A stretch of 64,000 nt of DNA from Sulfitobacter sp. OXR-159 (GCF_034377145.1 NZ_CP139707.1:1807001-1871000), one strand, 5' to 3'. Positions 28,248 to 39,161 are shown, numbered from the stretch's first letter. Made by a program: numbers and translations. Notes: generated by a model from the sequence alone, not told the origin.

Positions 28248-29656
28248 TGCGTATTCCCTTTGATAACAGCTATGCCACCCTGCCCGACGGGTTCTTTACC
28301 CGGCTCGACCCGACGCCGGTAAAAGAGCCCAAGCTCTTGGCATGGAACGACGATCTGGCGGCGTCGCTCGGAATCGAAGGCGGCGATGCAAAGACCCGCG
28401 CCCAGGTTTTCGGCGGCAATGCGGTGCCCGCAGGGGCGGCCCCCTTGGCGCAGCTTTACGCCGGGCATCAGTTCGGCAACTTCAACCCGCAGCTTGGCGA
28501 TGGCCGTGCAATCCTGCTGGGTGAGGTCATCGACAGCGAGGGCAAGCGCCGTGACATTCAGCTCAAAGGTTCCGGGCCGACTCCCTATTCCCGTATGGGC
28601 GATGGCCGCGCTTGGGTTGGGCCGGTGCTGCGCGAATACCTGATCAGCGAGGCGATGCATGCGCTCGGCGTGCCGACCACCCGTGCCCTCGCCGCCGTTG
28701 CCACCGGGGAGCCGATCCTGCGCGAAAGCGGGCCCCTGCCCGGCGCCATTGTCACCCGCGTCGCCGCAAGCCATCTGCGCGTCGGCACCTTTCAAGTCTT
28801 CGCCCATCGCGGAGAGACGGAGGCGCTCAAAACCCTCACCGACTATGCCATTGCGCGGCATTATCCCGATGCCGAGGGTCCGCTTGACCTTCTGCGCACG
28901 GTCTGTGCCGCGCAGGCGGAACTGGTGGCGCAATGGATGTCCTTCGGCTTTATCCACGGTGTTATGAACACCGACAATTGCAGCATCTCGGGCGAGACGA
29001 TCGACTATGGCCCCTGCGCCTTTATGGATGCGTTTCATCAGGGCCGTGTGTTCAGTTCCATCGACCGGCAGGGCCGATATGCCTACGGCAATCAACCGCA
29101 GATCGTTGTGTGGAACATGGCGCAACTGGCGACCTCGCTTTTACAGCAGATGGACGACAAAGAGACTGCCGTCGAAGACGCGACTGAAATCGTGCATGAC
29201 ATGCCCGAGTTGGTCGAAGCCGCATGGCTGCGGCGTTTTGCGGCCAAACTCGGAATTTCCAATCCTCGACCCGAGGATGTGGATCTGATCAACGAACTGC
29301 TGAGCCTGATGCAAACGGACGGCTCGGATTTCACCAACACGTTCCGCGCCCTTGGGACCGATCAAGCGCGTGATCACTTCACCGACCGCGATGCCTTTGA
29401 CACATGGGCCGAAAACTGGCGCAGCCGGATCAAGGATGAGCCGGACCCGCAGGCGGTCATGCAGGCGGCGAACCCCGCCGTGATCCCGCGCAACCACCGG
29501 ATTGAGCAGATGATCGAAGCCGCCGTTGCGGGCGACATGGCCCCGTTCGAGCGGTTGATGACAGCGCTGGCGACGCCCTTTGAAGAGACCGATCCCGAGC
29601 TTCAGCGCCCGCCGACCGAAGATGAGATCGTCCCGGCGACCTTCTGCGGCACCTGA
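28247..29656 (+). CDS. selO: Protein adenylyltransferase SelO (YdiU)
   Basis: A pseudokinase-fold enzyme that attaches AMP to Ser, Thr or Tyr of proteins; in E. coli it targets redox and central metabolic enzymes. 469 aa, near the usual 470-490. Signature segments are YAGHQFGNFNPQLGDGRA, LKGSGPTPYSRMGDGRAW and FGFIHGVMNTDNCSISGETI with the catalytic HGVMNTDN, then DYGPCAFMD. ATG 28247 is preferred to the GTG one codon before. Confidence 0.95.
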   Translation: MRIPFDNSYATLPDGFFTRLDPTPVKEPKLLAWNDDLAASLGIEGGDAKTRAQVFGGNAVPAGAAPLAQLYAGHQFGNFNPQLGDGRAILLGEVIDSEGKRRDIQLKGSGPTPYSRMGDGRAWVGPVLREYLISEAMHALGVPTTRALAAVATGEPILRESGPLPGAIVTRVAASHLRVGTFQVFAHRGETEALKTLTDYAIARHYPDAEGPLDLLRTVCAAQAELVAQWMSFGFIHGVMNTDNCSISGETIDYGPCAFMDAFHQGRVFSSIDRQGRYAYGNQPQIVVWNMAQLATSLLQQMDDKETAVEDATEIVHDMPELVEAAWLRRFAAKLGISNPRPEDVDLINELLSLMQTDGSDFTNTFRALGTDQARDHFTDRDAFDTWAENWRSRIKDEPDPQAVMQAANPAVIPRNHRIEQMIEAAVAGDMAPFERLMTALATPFEETDPELQRPPTEDEIVPATFCGT

Positions 29657-29659
29657 AGC

Positions 29660-29839
29660 CTAGCGCACTCGGGGTTTGCGGTTGATCAGGTGGATCCCTG
29701 TCGCCACCAGCAGCAGGGCGAACCAAACGGTGAGCCCGATGTCTTGCGACAGGATCAGCCAGCCTAAAAGCACCGCTAAGACCGCAGCCACGCGGGTCGG
29801 ATAAGTCAATGGGGCGCTGTGGTTGTCACAGCACGCCAT
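29660..29839 (-). CDS. Small inner-membrane protein (DUF2892-like)
   Basis: 59 aa from ATG 29839. It starts MACCDNHSAPLTYPTRVAAV, followed by two hydrophobic segments (about 14-30 and 35-50) and a basic INRKPRVR end. Length and layout fit DUF2892/YgaP-type transmembrane proteins, but the match is weak. It sits 27 bp after the DEAD-box helicase gene on the same strand and may be cotranscribed. The frame extends to a TTG at 29851. Confidence 0.55.
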   Translation of the reverse strand: MACCDNHSAPLTYPTRVAAVLAVLLGWLILSQDIGLTVWFALLLVATGIHLINRKPRVR

Positions 29840-29866
29840 TGGGTCGTTCAACTTCTAAGTGTCGGC

Positions 29867-31180
29867 TTAGGCTGCCTGCTGGCCGCCCGGCTTCCCGCCG
29901 CCGCCACCGCCACCGCGCCGACGGCGACGACCACCGCTTGGCTTGCCAGCGCCTTCGCCGCCACCACCACCGGGACGCCCACCGCCGCCACCGGGACGGC
30001 CACCGCGCCCACGGCCACGGCCTTTGGGTTTGGACGGCTCATCAATCACTTCCCAAGGACGGCCCGAAGCCACCGGGATCGAAATCCCCATAGTCTTCTG
30101 GATTGCCTTCAACTCGCCCATCTCATCCGGTGCGCAGAAGGCCACGGCAGCGCCGTCTTTGCCCGCCCGCGCGGTCCGGCCAATGCGGTGCACATAGTTG
30201 TCGGGCACGTTCGGCAGGTCGAAGTTATAGACGTGTTTCACATCCGGAATGTCCAAACCCCGCGCCGCCACATCAGTGGCCACCAGCACAGTGATGTCGC
30301 CATTTTTAAAACCCGCAATTGCGCGGTCACGCTGGCCTTGGCTTTTGTTGCCGTGGATCGAGGCGGCGTCGAAACCGGCTTTGACCAACGTCTTCATCAG
30401 CTTTTCCGAACCGTGCTTGGTGCGGCCAAAGACCAACGCGCGCTCGCCTTTGTGCTTGGCCAAAAGCTCTTTCAGCAGTTCGGTCTTTTCAGCCTTGGCG
30501 ATGAAGTGAACCTCTTGCGTCACCTTGTCCGCCGCCTTGCCCGGAGGTGAGACTTCGATGCGGATCGGGCTGCTGAGATAGCTGTTGGCGATCTCATTCA
30601 TCAGCTTGGGCATGGTCGCCGAGAACAGCATCGTCTGACGCTCTTTTGGGATCAGGTTCGAGATCTTGCGCAGGTCATGGATGAACCCCATGTCGAGCAT
30701 CTGGTCGGCCTCATCCAGCACGAGGAAGGTCGTCGTGTCGAGCTTCACCGCGCGGCGGTCCAGCAGGTCCAGCAGACGGCCCGGCGTGGCGATCAAGAGA
30801 TCGACACCGCGCTCCAGACGCTTGATCTGGGTGTTTATCGACTGACCGCCGACAACCATCGCCACTTTGATCGGCGTGCCTTCGGCATAGCCGCGCAGGT
30901 TCACGGCGATCTGTTGGGCCAGCTCGCGTGTCGGGGCCAAGACAAGCCCGCGCACGGAGCGTGGCGCGGGACGGCCTTCAAGCTCCATCATCTGTGCGAT
31001 AAGCGGCACACCAAAGGCCGCCGTCTTGCCGGTGCCGGTTTGGGCAAGGCCCATCACGTCGCGGCCATTCATGGCTTGGGGGATTGCTTGGCGTTGGATC
31101 GGGGTTGGATCTTTCAGGCCCATTTCATTCAACCGGGCCACCAAGTTCTTTGGCAGGCCCATCATGTCAAAATCGCTCAT
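29867..31180 (-). CDS. DEAD-box RNA helicase (RhlE-like)
   Basis: 437 aa ATP-dependent RNA helicase. The motifs in order are the Q-motif (PTPIQRQAIP), Walker A AQTGTGKT, PTRELAQQI, DEAD in VLDEADQMLDMGF, SAT, then VATDVAARGLDIP and HRIGRTARAG. The tail is Gly/Arg/Pro-rich and low complexity (RGRGRGGRPGGGGGRPGG), typical of RhlE proteins and probably RNA binding. ATG 31180 matches family starts; a GTG at 31198 is in frame. Confidence 0.94.
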   Translation of the reverse strand: MSDFDMMGLPKNLVARLNEMGLKDPTPIQRQAIPQAMNGRDVMGLAQTGTGKTAAFGVPLIAQMMELEGRPAPRSVRGLVLAPTRELAQQIAVNLRGYAEGTPIKVAMVVGGQSINTQIKRLERGVDLLIATPGRLLDLLDRRAVKLDTTTFLVLDEADQMLDMGFIHDLRKISNLIPKERQTMLFSATMPKLMNEIANSYLSSPIRIEVSPPGKAADKVTQEVHFIAKAEKTELLKELLAKHKGERALVFGRTKHGSEKLMKTLVKAGFDAASIHGNKSQGQRDRAIAGFKNGDITVLVATDVAARGLDIPDVKHVYNFDLPNVPDNYVHRIGRTARAGKDGAAVAFCAPDEMGELKAIQKTMGISIPVASGRPWEVIDEPSKPKGRGRGRGGRPGGGGGRPGGGGGEGAGKPSGGRRRRRGGGGGGGKPGGQQAA

Positions 31181-31527
31181 TCGTTCACTTTCCGGCACGC
31201 AGAGCGCGCGCCATCCTTAGTCGCCGCGCCCAGTTCAGGCGCCACGGGGTCGCGCAAGCCAGATCGCGGGCGCAGGCCACATGCCTCACACCCGTCTGTC
31301 GCGCTTGGCCCCACGCGTGATTTTGGGAACATCGGCGGGCCTTGTAGTCAGCGTCCCAGAGGCCCCTTATGGGACTTGGCGCTGATACTGCTCACGCGGC
31401 AGAAGGCTTCGCTTGACCCCCACATGGGCGGTGCGCGGGCAAAAGTCAACCGGCAGGGTTCAATTGCGGTGGCGTCTGGCCGCGCTAGAATGTTAGGAAC
31501 GTGGTCCGACGGACGAAGGGCGAAACG
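31181..31527. other. 347 bp divergent intergenic region
   Basis: Lies between the divergent helicase and fur genes and must hold both promoters. The only clear element is the fur-side promoter listed at 31464-31491. The middle part is GC-rich without a convincing reading frame or RNA gene. A long 5' leader for the helicase, as seen for cold-regulated helicases, is possible but not shown. Confidence 0.5.
31464..31491 (+). promoter_or_regulatory. Putative sigma-70 promoter of the fur gene
   Basis: TTGCGG (31464-31469) and TAGAAT (31486-31491) with 16 bp between them, 36 bp before the chosen ATG. The hexamers match consensus in 4 and 5 positions. A GAAGGG Shine-Dalgarno lies between the promoter and the ATG. 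Confidence 0.35.
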
Positions 31528-31947
31528 ATGCGCAACCCGATCATCAAACGGTGCGAGGCCATGGGCCTGCGCATGACAGGTCAACGCCGGGTCATCGCGC
31601 AGGTGATTCACGACAGCGACGACCACCCCGATGCCGAGGAATTGCTGGCCCGCGCCACTGAGATCGACAGCGGCATCTCTATCGCCACGGTTTACCGCAC
31701 GGTGAAACTGTTCGAAGAGGCAGGCATCCTCGAAAAGTTAGAATTCGGCGATGGCCGGGCGCGCTATGAAGATGCGCAGCGCGAACATCACGACCACCTG
31801 ATCGACGTGAATTCCGGCGAGGTGATTGAGTTCGTCGACGCAGAAATCGAAGAGCTTCAGGAACGTATCGCGCGTAAATTGGGTTACAAACTGCAGGGGC
31901 ACCGGATGGAACTTTACGGTGTGCCAATCAAGAAGGATGACCCATGA
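31528..31947 (+). CDS. Fur family transcriptional regulator (Fur/Mur type)
   Basis: 139 aa metal-dependent repressor. The N-terminal winged helix is MGLRMTGQRRVIAQVIHDSD with ISIATVYRTVKLFEEAG as recognition region. The dimerisation domain has the HHDH metal motif at 87-90. The position of the CxxC structural zinc site is LIDVNSGE, so these Cys are missing. This is seen in the manganese-responsive Mur proteins of alphaproteobacteria, making Mur the likely type. ATG 31528 with GAAGGG is preferred over GTG 31501. Overlaps the next gene by 4 nt. Confidence 0.9.
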   Translation: MRNPIIKRCEAMGLRMTGQRRVIAQVIHDSDDHPDAEELLARATEIDSGISIATVYRTVKLFEEAGILEKLEFGDGRARYEDAQREHHDHLIDVNSGEVIEFVDAEIEELQERIARKLGYKLQGHRMELYGVPIKKDDP

Positions 31948-32642
31948 CCGACCGTGACCGCCCGCTTCTGGCCGTGTTGATCGACGCCGACAATGTCCCG
32001 GCCAAACATGCCGCGGCCATCATGCGGGAGGTCACAACCATCGGAGAGCCCGCCCTGCGCCGCGTCTATGGCGATTGGTCGAATGACCACCTCAAAGGAT
32101 GGAAGGCGCCGATCCGCGAGTTGGGCTTGGTGGCCCATCAGGAAACCGCCAACACCAAGGGCAAGAACGCCAGCGACATAGGACTGGTCATTCAGGCGAT
32201 GGACATCCTGCACAGCCGCCGGTTCGATATCATCGTGATCGTCTCATCCGACAGTGACTTCACCGCGCTGGTGAACCGCCTGCGCGAGGATGGGGTGACG
32301 GTGATCGGCATCGGTGAAAAGAAGACCCACGATTCGCTGCGCAACGTCTACAACCGCTTCATCTTGATCGAAAACCTCGACGGAGCAGAGCCGGACACAA
32401 CGTCCCGCGCCAGCGCCAAAGTGGCCGACGCCCTGCCCCTGTTCAAAGCCGCGATGGATAAGATCGACACTGAGGACGATTGGTACAATCTCGGCCAGAT
32501 CGGCCAGACGATACAGGCTGCGCATCCGGATTTTGACAGCCGGACATACGGCCATGGCAAACTGAGCGCCTTGGCCGCCGACCTCAAAGCCTTGGAAACG
32601 CGCAAAGATGGCAACCGGCTCATGGTTCGCTTAGAAAGCTAG
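31944..32642 (+). CDS. NYN domain protein with C-terminal OST-HTH/LOTUS domain
   Basis: 232 aa. The NYN (PIN-like) domain spans about 8-150: LLAVLIDADNVPAKHA carries the first Asp pair, KGKNASDIGLVIQAMD the middle Asp, and VSSDSDFTALVNRLRE the third. The C-terminal part (DDWYNLGQIGQTIQAAHPDF to KALETR) matches an OST-HTH/LOTUS fold that binds RNA. The likely role is an RNA-binding ribonuclease, target unknown. It is coupled by ATGA to the Fur-family gene. Confidence 0.87.
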   Translation: MTDRDRPLLAVLIDADNVPAKHAAAIMREVTTIGEPALRRVYGDWSNDHLKGWKAPIRELGLVAHQETANTKGKNASDIGLVIQAMDILHSRRFDIIVIVSSDSDFTALVNRLREDGVTVIGIGEKKTHDSLRNVYNRFILIENLDGAEPDTTSRASAKVADALPLFKAAMDKIDTEDDWYNLGQIGQTIQAAHPDFDSRTYGHGKLSALAADLKALETRKDGNRLMVRLES

Positions 32643-32649
32643 GGCGGGG

Positions 32650-33711
32650 TCATTCGGCGGCGCGCTGTTCTTGCTTCGCCACGCGCGACAGCATGGCGGG
32701 CAACAGCACGCTCAGCACCACCAGCCGCATGATGTGGCAGGCGGCGACAAACCCCGGCACCACGGCCAGCACCGCGCCAAGCGCGATCATCGTCTCAAGC
32801 CCACCGGGCGCGAATGCCACCAACACATGGCCCAGCGGCATGCCAAGCGCCCAAGCCACAGGCACAGCACCCAGCCCCGCCAGCCCGACGGCCACGCCGG
32901 TAATCGCCAGCCCCGCGCCAAGGCCGCTGGCAAACCGTGCGGGCGTGATGCCAGAAAACCGCGTGCCGATCAGGCAGCCCAGCACCAGATAGGCCATAAG
33001 GGTCAGCCAACCCGGCAGCACCCCGGTCTCCAACTTGGTCAGATGCGCGATGGCAGAGACCACCATCGCCCCCATCAAAAGTGGTGCGGGCACCGAAAGC
33101 CGGGCAAAGATCAGCCCTACAACCACGGCCGCAAAGATCATCACGAAGATTGAGAGCACCTCCATCCCCGCGCCCACCGGAGCGATATTGCCGGTCATAT
33201 CGACGCCCATCAGCAAAGCGGCAAAAGGCACGGCGATGGTTAGTGCCAAAAGGCGAACCGACTGGGTGATCGAAATGCGCGGCACGTCAGAGCCTCCGTC
33301 GCTGGCAATCGCCATGACGAAACTCAGATGCCCCGGAGCCGAGGCCAGAAGCGCGGAACGCGCATCGAAACCGAAATACCGCGCCAGCATCCAGCGGCAG
33401 ACAGCCATAATTCCCCAGATCACCCCCGTCATAAACACAAAGGCCAGCGGCCAGCGCACCATGGCATTGACCGCATCTTGGTTAAATCCCGCGCCGACTG
33501 CGATGCCCAAAACCACGAAACAAGCATCCCGCAGCCGCGGATCGACTGCCGTGCGCAGACCGGCCAGCCCCAGACCACTCACCGCGATCACCGGCCCCAG
33601 CAGCATATAGACAGGCGCGTTGAGCCACCAAAACAGCAGCGCGCCAAGACCCCCTGTGGCAAGGGTCAGCAGGGTGTCACGCGGGGCAAGGGAAAGGCTG
33701 GGCCATCTCAT
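32650..33711 (-). CDS. AbrB family membrane protein (COG3180)
   Basis: 353 aa polytopic membrane protein with about ten helices in two related halves, as in the AbrB/putative ammonia monooxygenase family. Segments such as MTGVIWGIMAVCRWMLARYF and LASAPGHLSFVMAIASDGG in the first half are echoed by FAPGGLETMIALGAVLAVVP in the second, the APGGxxxM repeat of the family. The transported substrate is unknown; the ammonia monooxygenase name is historical. Convergent with the NYN gene. Confidence 0.88.
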   Translation of the reverse strand: MRWPSLSLAPRDTLLTLATGGLGALLFWWLNAPVYMLLGPVIAVSGLGLAGLRTAVDPRLRDACFVVLGIAVGAGFNQDAVNAMVRWPLAFVFMTGVIWGIMAVCRWMLARYFGFDARSALLASAPGHLSFVMAIASDGGSDVPRISITQSVRLLALTIAVPFAALLMGVDMTGNIAPVGAGMEVLSIFVMIFAAVVVGLIFARLSVPAPLLMGAMVVSAIAHLTKLETGVLPGWLTLMAYLVLGCLIGTRFSGITPARFASGLGAGLAITGVAVGLAGLGAVPVAWALGMPLGHVLVAFAPGGLETMIALGAVLAVVPGFVAACHIMRLVVLSVLLPAMLSRVAKQEQRAAE

Positions 33712-33840
33712 GCATGATGGCTAGCACCCTGCCGCAGCGGGCGCCAGAGCCACACGCATGACGCGCATTTTGGGCTCTTGCCCTTTCATCGCAAAAGGTT
33801 CATGGGCGATTGGCAATATCCGGTGTGAAAGGGCGATAAC

Positions 33841-34743
33841 ATGGACAATCTGCGCGGCGCGATGCTGATGGTGCTGGCCATGGCCGGTTTCGCCATTGAG
33901 GATATGTTCGTCAAACTGACGAGCGATGCCCTCCCCGTGGGGCAGATCATCGCGCTGTTGGGCGCGGGCGGCGGGGCGATCTTTGCCGTGATCCTGCGCA
34001 TTCAGGGGCGGCGGTTGTTCTCTGCGGATATGCTCACCGGGCCGATCCTGCTGCGCGCTGTGGGTGAGGTGCTGGGCACCCTGTGTTTCGTGACCGCCAT
34101 CGTGCTGACGCCGCTTTCCTCGGCCTCTGCTATTTTGCAGGCGACCCCGCTGGCCGTGACCCTTGGTGCGGCGCTGTTTCTGGGAGAACCCGTCGGCTGG
34201 CGCCGTTGGAGCGCGATTGTCGTGGGTTTCCTCGGCGTGCTGCTGATCGTCCGCCCGGGGTTAGAGGGGTTCAACGCGCTGTCGCTCTTTGCCGTGGCAG
34301 GTGTCATCGGCCTTGCGCTGCGCGATCTGGCGACCCGTAAAGTCCCCAAAAGCATCAGTTCCATGCAGCTTAGCTTTCTTGCCTTTATCGTGCTGGTTCC
34401 GGCAGGGCTGATCCTGATGCTGGCTGCTGGCACCCCCGCCGCCATGCCCGGCGGGGCCGAGGTGGTCTATCTTGCCGCCGCGATGGTGATCGGTGTGATG
34501 GCCTATTACGCCATCGTGGCCGCCATGCGCGTGGGCGAAGTCAGCTTCGTCACGCCCTTTCGTTACATGCGGATGCTATTCGCGTTGGTCGCGGGGATCG
34601 TGGTCTTTGACGAATCCCCCGACACGCTGACGCTGGTGGGGGCCGCGATCATCATCGCCTCGGGGGTCTATACCCTGCTGCGCGAACGCAAAATCACCCC
34701 CCGGCCCCGCCGCGGTCTTTCCAAGCCGGGCCTGCCGGGGTAA
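33841..34743 (+). CDS. DMT family (EamA) transporter
   Basis: 300 aa with ten predicted helices formed by two EamA repeats. The first starts MLMVLAMAGFAIEDMFVKL and ends near VGFLGVLLIVRPG, the second covers ALSLFAVAGVIGLALRDLAT to AAIIIASGVYTLLRER. The basic tail is cytoplasmic. Substrates of the family range from amino acids to metabolites and cannot be read here. It is 33 bp before eno on the same strand. Confidence 0.88.
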   Translation: MDNLRGAMLMVLAMAGFAIEDMFVKLTSDALPVGQIIALLGAGGGAIFAVILRIQGRRLFSADMLTGPILLRAVGEVLGTLCFVTAIVLTPLSSASAILQATPLAVTLGAALFLGEPVGWRRWSAIVVGFLGVLLIVRPGLEGFNALSLFAVAGVIGLALRDLATRKVPKSISSMQLSFLAFIVLVPAGLILMLAAGTPAAMPGGAEVVYLAAAMVIGVMAYYAIVAAMRVGEVSFVTPFRYMRMLFALVAGIVVFDESPDTLTLVGAAIIIASGVYTLLRERKITPRPRRGLSKPGLPG

Positions 34744-36053
<1,310 letters not shown>

Positions 36054-36054
<1 letters not shown>

Positions 36055-36596
36055 TGTCTGAGATCGCCATTCGTCCTGTCACCACCGCTGCGGATCTCGC
36101 GGCGGTGGTTGAACTTTGCTGGGCCTACCGTGACTTTCTGTACAACTTCGCCCCGACCGAGCGGCGGATTGTCGAGACCTTCTATCCCCACGACAAATAC
36201 AGCGCTCTGATGGCCCGTCTGGCCGATGAACACGCCCGCCCGCGCGGCATCATTCTGTTGGCCGAGCGGGACGGCATCCCTCTGGGCTGCGGCATGTCCC
36301 ATGCGCTGAGCGATACCGAGAGCGAGATCAAGCGCGTCTTCGTGACGGATGCCGCCCGTGGCACCGGCGCGGGCCGCGCGATCTGTCAAAGGCTGATCGA
36401 TCAGGCGCGGGAGGATGGGTTTGAGAAGGTCTATCTCGACACCTCTATCGCCTTTGCCCCTGCCCGCGCGCTTTATAGTTCATTGGGATTCATTGAGCGC
36501 GGTGCCTACCAACCGATGCCCGAGTTCACGCGCGACGCGATCTGCTTTTTTGAGCTGCCGCTGACCGACATCCCGTCAAGCGCCGGGTCTGCATGA
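36054..36596 (+). CDS. GNAT family N-acetyltransferase
   Basis: 180 aa. Acetyl-CoA binding is shown by VFVTDAARGTGAGRAICQRL and the C-terminal VYLDTSIAFAPARALYSSLGF segment. The N-terminal half (ELCWAYRDFLYNFAPTE) is specific to this subgroup. The substrate is unknown. It is coupled to eno by overlap of the stop and start codons (TGATG), so it should be expressed with eno at a lower level. Confidence 0.88.
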
Positions 36597-36602
36597 ACGC
36601 GG

Positions 36603-37730
36603 CTATACCCGGCTGACAGTACCGCCACCCACAGCGGCCCGCACACCAGTTGTGCCGGGGCATGAGGTCGGCAGGCCACGCGCCACGCGCACGGCCAAAT
36701 AGGCAAAGGCCTGTGCCTCCAGCATATCGCCATCCAGCCCGATGTCCTCCACCGGAGCGACAGGGCAATCAAGGCTCACGTCCAACATGCGCATCAGAAC
36801 CGGGTTATGCCGCCCGCCGCCGGTCACATAGACCCGCTCGGGCGGGGCTGGGCAGTGCTGCATCGCCTCGGCCACGCCAGCGGCGCACATGGCGGTCAGG
36901 GTGGCACAGGCATCGGCGTCTGACAGTTCACCGACCAAGGCGACCATTTCCGCGAAATCATTCCGGTCGAGCGATTTGGGCGGCATGCGTGCAAAGTATG
37001 GCTCGGCGAGGAAGAGCTCCAACGCGCCATGTTCCACCCTGCCCCGCGCGGCCAGTTTGCCGCCTTCGTCGAAGTCTTGGCCAAGGCGGGCCTGCATCAA
37101 ATCGTTGATCGGCGCATTTGCCGGGCCGGTATCGAAAGCCAGCAGCGCGCCTTCTTCCTCTGGGCGTGCGATGCGCGGATCGACCCAAGTGAGGTTGCCC
37201 ACGCCGCCAAGGTTCAAGAAAGCCACCGGGCCCTCCCGCCCCGCAAAACGGGCGCAGGCATGGTGAAAGAACGGGGCCAAAGGCGCGCCCTCTCCGCCCA
37301 GTTCCACATCGGCGCTGCGGAAATCCCAGACGACGGGCAAGTTGATGGTGCGCGCCAATAGCGCCCCGTCGCCCACTTGCAGCGTGCCCTGCATCCGTGG
37401 CGCATGGGCAAGGGTCTGGCCGTGGAAACCGACAAGCTCAACGCCGGGCTCATCTTTCAACAGATCATCCAACAGCGCCAGATGCGCGGCCTCAACCGCT
37501 TGGGCTGCCGCCTCAACCTCGGCCCCGTGCCATTTGCCGAATCCGGCGGCAATCAACCGACGCTCCTCAGCCGCATAGCTGCGATAGGCGCTGTGGCCAA
37601 AGCTGGTGATGTCCTGCCCATCGGTGCGCAAAATAGCCGCGTCCACCCCATCCAAAGAGGTGCCCGACATCATTCCCAATGCCGTTACCACACCGGTTCC
37701 GACATGTTGCCTGTGCATGGCCCTATTCAT
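36603..37730 (-). CDS. anmK: Anhydro-N-acetylmuramic acid kinase
   Basis: Phosphorylates and opens 1,6-anhydro-MurNAc to MurNAc-6-phosphate in peptidoglycan recycling. 375 aa. The ATPase-fold motif [15 protein letters not shown] is near the N-terminus, followed by [26 protein letters not shown] and [14 protein letters not shown], and [14 protein letters not shown] near the end. ATG 37730 follows AAGGAAAAGGCC. nagZ, acting one step earlier in recycling, is elsewhere in this window (51-52 kb). Confidence 0.95.
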   Translation of the reverse strand: MNRAMHRQHVGTGVVTALGMMSGTSLDGVDAAILRTDGQDITSFGHSAYRSYAAEERRLIAAGFGKWHGAEVEAAAQAVEAAHLALLDDLLKDEPGVELVGFHGQTLAHAPRMQGTLQVGDGALLARTINLPVVWDFRSADVELGGEGAPLAPFFHHACARFAGREGPVAFLNLGGVGNLTWVDPRIARPEEEGALLAFDTGPANAPINDLMQARLGQDFDEGGKLAARGRVEHGALELFLAEPYFARMPPKSLDRNDFAEMVALVGELSDADACATLTAMCAAGVAEAMQHCPAPPERVYVTGGGRHNPVLMRMLDVSLDCPVAPVEDIGLDGDMLEAQAFAYLAVRVARGLPTSCPGTTGVRAAVGGGTVSRV

Positions 37731-37796
37731 GGCCTTTTCCTTTGCCGCTCGTGCGCATATAGATTGCCCCGCAATACAGTTTTGAGGCAAGTCACC

Positions 37797-39047
37797 ATGA
37801 CATACCATCCCAAATCGGAGTTCATCCACACGATGATGCAGCGCGGCTTTCTGGCCGATTGCACCGATTATCAGGGGTTGGATGAAGCCCTGCTGAAAGG
37901 CGCCGCCCCTGCCTATGTGGGCTATGACGCCACGGCCAAATCGCTGCACGTGGGGCATCTGGTCAATATCATGATGCTGCGGTGGTTGCAGAAATGCGGC
38001 GGCAAGCCGATCACCCTGATGGGCGGCGGCACGACAAAGGTGGGCGATCCGTCCTTCCGGTCGGATGAACGCCCCCTGCTCACGCCAGAGGCGATTGACG
38101 ACAATATCGAAGGCATCCGTCAGGTCTTTGCCCAATACCTCGATTACGGCGAGGGCGAGACAGGTGCCCTGATGCTGAACAACGCCGAGTGGCTGGATGA
38201 GTTGAACTACCTCGATTTCCTGCGCGACATCGGGCGGCACTTCTCAATCAACCGGATGCTCAGCTTTGAAAGCGTAAAATCGCGTCTGGACCGCGAGCAA
38301 TCGCTGTCGTTCCTTGAGTTCAACTACATGATTCTCCAAGCCTATGACTTTATGGAGCTTCACCGTCGCTACGGTTGTATCCTGCAGATGGGCGGCAGCG
38401 ACCAATGGGGCAACATCGTCAACGGCATCGACCTCACCCGACGCGTGATCGACGGCGAAGTTTACGGCCTGACCTCGCCCCTCTTGACCACCAGCGACGG
38501 CAAGAAGATGGGCAAATCTGCGGGCGGCGCGGTCTGGCTGAACGGCGATATGCTTTCGCCTTATGAGTTCTGGCAGTTCTGGCGCAATTGCACCGACGCC
38601 GATGTGGGCCGTTTCCTCAAACTCTACACCGAGCTGCCGGTCGATGAATGCGACCGTCTGGGGGCGCTCGCCGGGTCCGAGATCAACGAGGCGAAGGTGC
38701 GTTTGGCCAATGAGGTCACTGGCCTGCTGCACGGCGAAGAAGCGGCGCGGAACGCCGAAGCCACTGCGCGTGAAGTCTTTGAAAAAGGCGGCGTGGGCGG
38801 CGATCTGCCCACCCTGACCCTCTCGGCGGCGGATGTGGGCGATGGCGTCTCTATCGTGCAACTGCTGGTGAAATCGGGCCTTGCTGGGTCCGGCAAAGAG
38901 GCCAAGCGCCTGATTGCCGAGAACGGCGCGCGGATCGATGACCAGCCGCTGACCGATGCGGGCATGATGCTGGATGCGAGCGCGCTGTCCTCTCCAATCA
39001 AGCTGAGCGCGGGCAAGAAACGCCACGCGCTGGTGCAGGTCGGCTGA
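37797..39047 (+). CDS. tyrS: Tyrosyl-tRNA synthetase
   Basis: Class Ic aminoacyl-tRNA synthetase, 416 aa. It has HVGH (51-54) in place of HIGH and [12 protein letters not shown] in place of KMSKS, both common in this family. Tyr recognition residues sit in [16 protein letters not shown] and [12 protein letters not shown]-terminal S4 RNA-binding domain contains [18 protein letters not shown]. The start ATG follows GAGGCAAGTCACC. Divergent from anmK. Confidence 0.97.
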   Translation: MTYHPKSEFIHTMMQRGFLADCTDYQGLDEALLKGAAPAYVGYDATAKSLHVGHLVNIMMLRWLQKCGGKPITLMGGGTTKVGDPSFRSDERPLLTPEAIDDNIEGIRQVFAQYLDYGEGETGALMLNNAEWLDELNYLDFLRDIGRHFSINRMLSFESVKSRLDREQSLSFLEFNYMILQAYDFMELHRRYGCILQMGGSDQWGNIVNGIDLTRRVIDGEVYGLTSPLLTTSDGKKMGKSAGGAVWLNGDMLSPYEFWQFWRNCTDADVGRFLKLYTELPVDECDRLGALAGSEINEAKVRLANEVTGLLHGEEAARNAEATAREVFEKGGVGGDLPTLTLSAADVGDGVSIVQLLVKSGLAGSGKEAKRLIAENGARIDDQPLTDAGMMLDASALSSPIKLSAGKKRHALVQVG

Positions 39048-39057
39048 TTGCCAAAGG

Positions 39058-39079
39058 GGGGAAGGCAACGGCCTTCCCC
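39058..39079 (+). terminator. Stem-loop after tyrS
   Basis: GGGGAAGGC (39058-39066) and GCCTTCCCC (39071-39079) form a perfect 9 bp stem with a 4 nt loop 10 bp past the tyrS stop. The following run is C-rich, not T-rich, so the intrinsic terminator call is moderate. Confidence 0.5.
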
Positions 39080-39130
39080 GCCCCCCGCCGCAACGGCATC
39101 GCTTGCATGGGGCGAGACTTCGTGTTGAAC

Positions 39131-39144
39131 TGAACAAGCGTTCA
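39131..39144. promoter_or_regulatory. Operator-like palindrome before the SDR gene
   Basis: TGAAC-AAGC-GTTCA, a 5 bp inverted repeat with 4 bp spacer ending 17 bp before the SDR start codon. Size and position suit a TetR- or FadR-like repressor site overlapping the promoter or leader. No regulator gene of that type is next to it. Confidence 0.35.
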
Positions 39145-39161
39145 TATCGGGGGGAGCCATC

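Noticed and set aside
29880-30030. Short-period GC-rich repeats resembling a microsatellite or CRISPR
   Set aside because: They encode the Gly/Arg/Pro tail of the DEAD-box helicase; there are no spacers and no uniform repeat.
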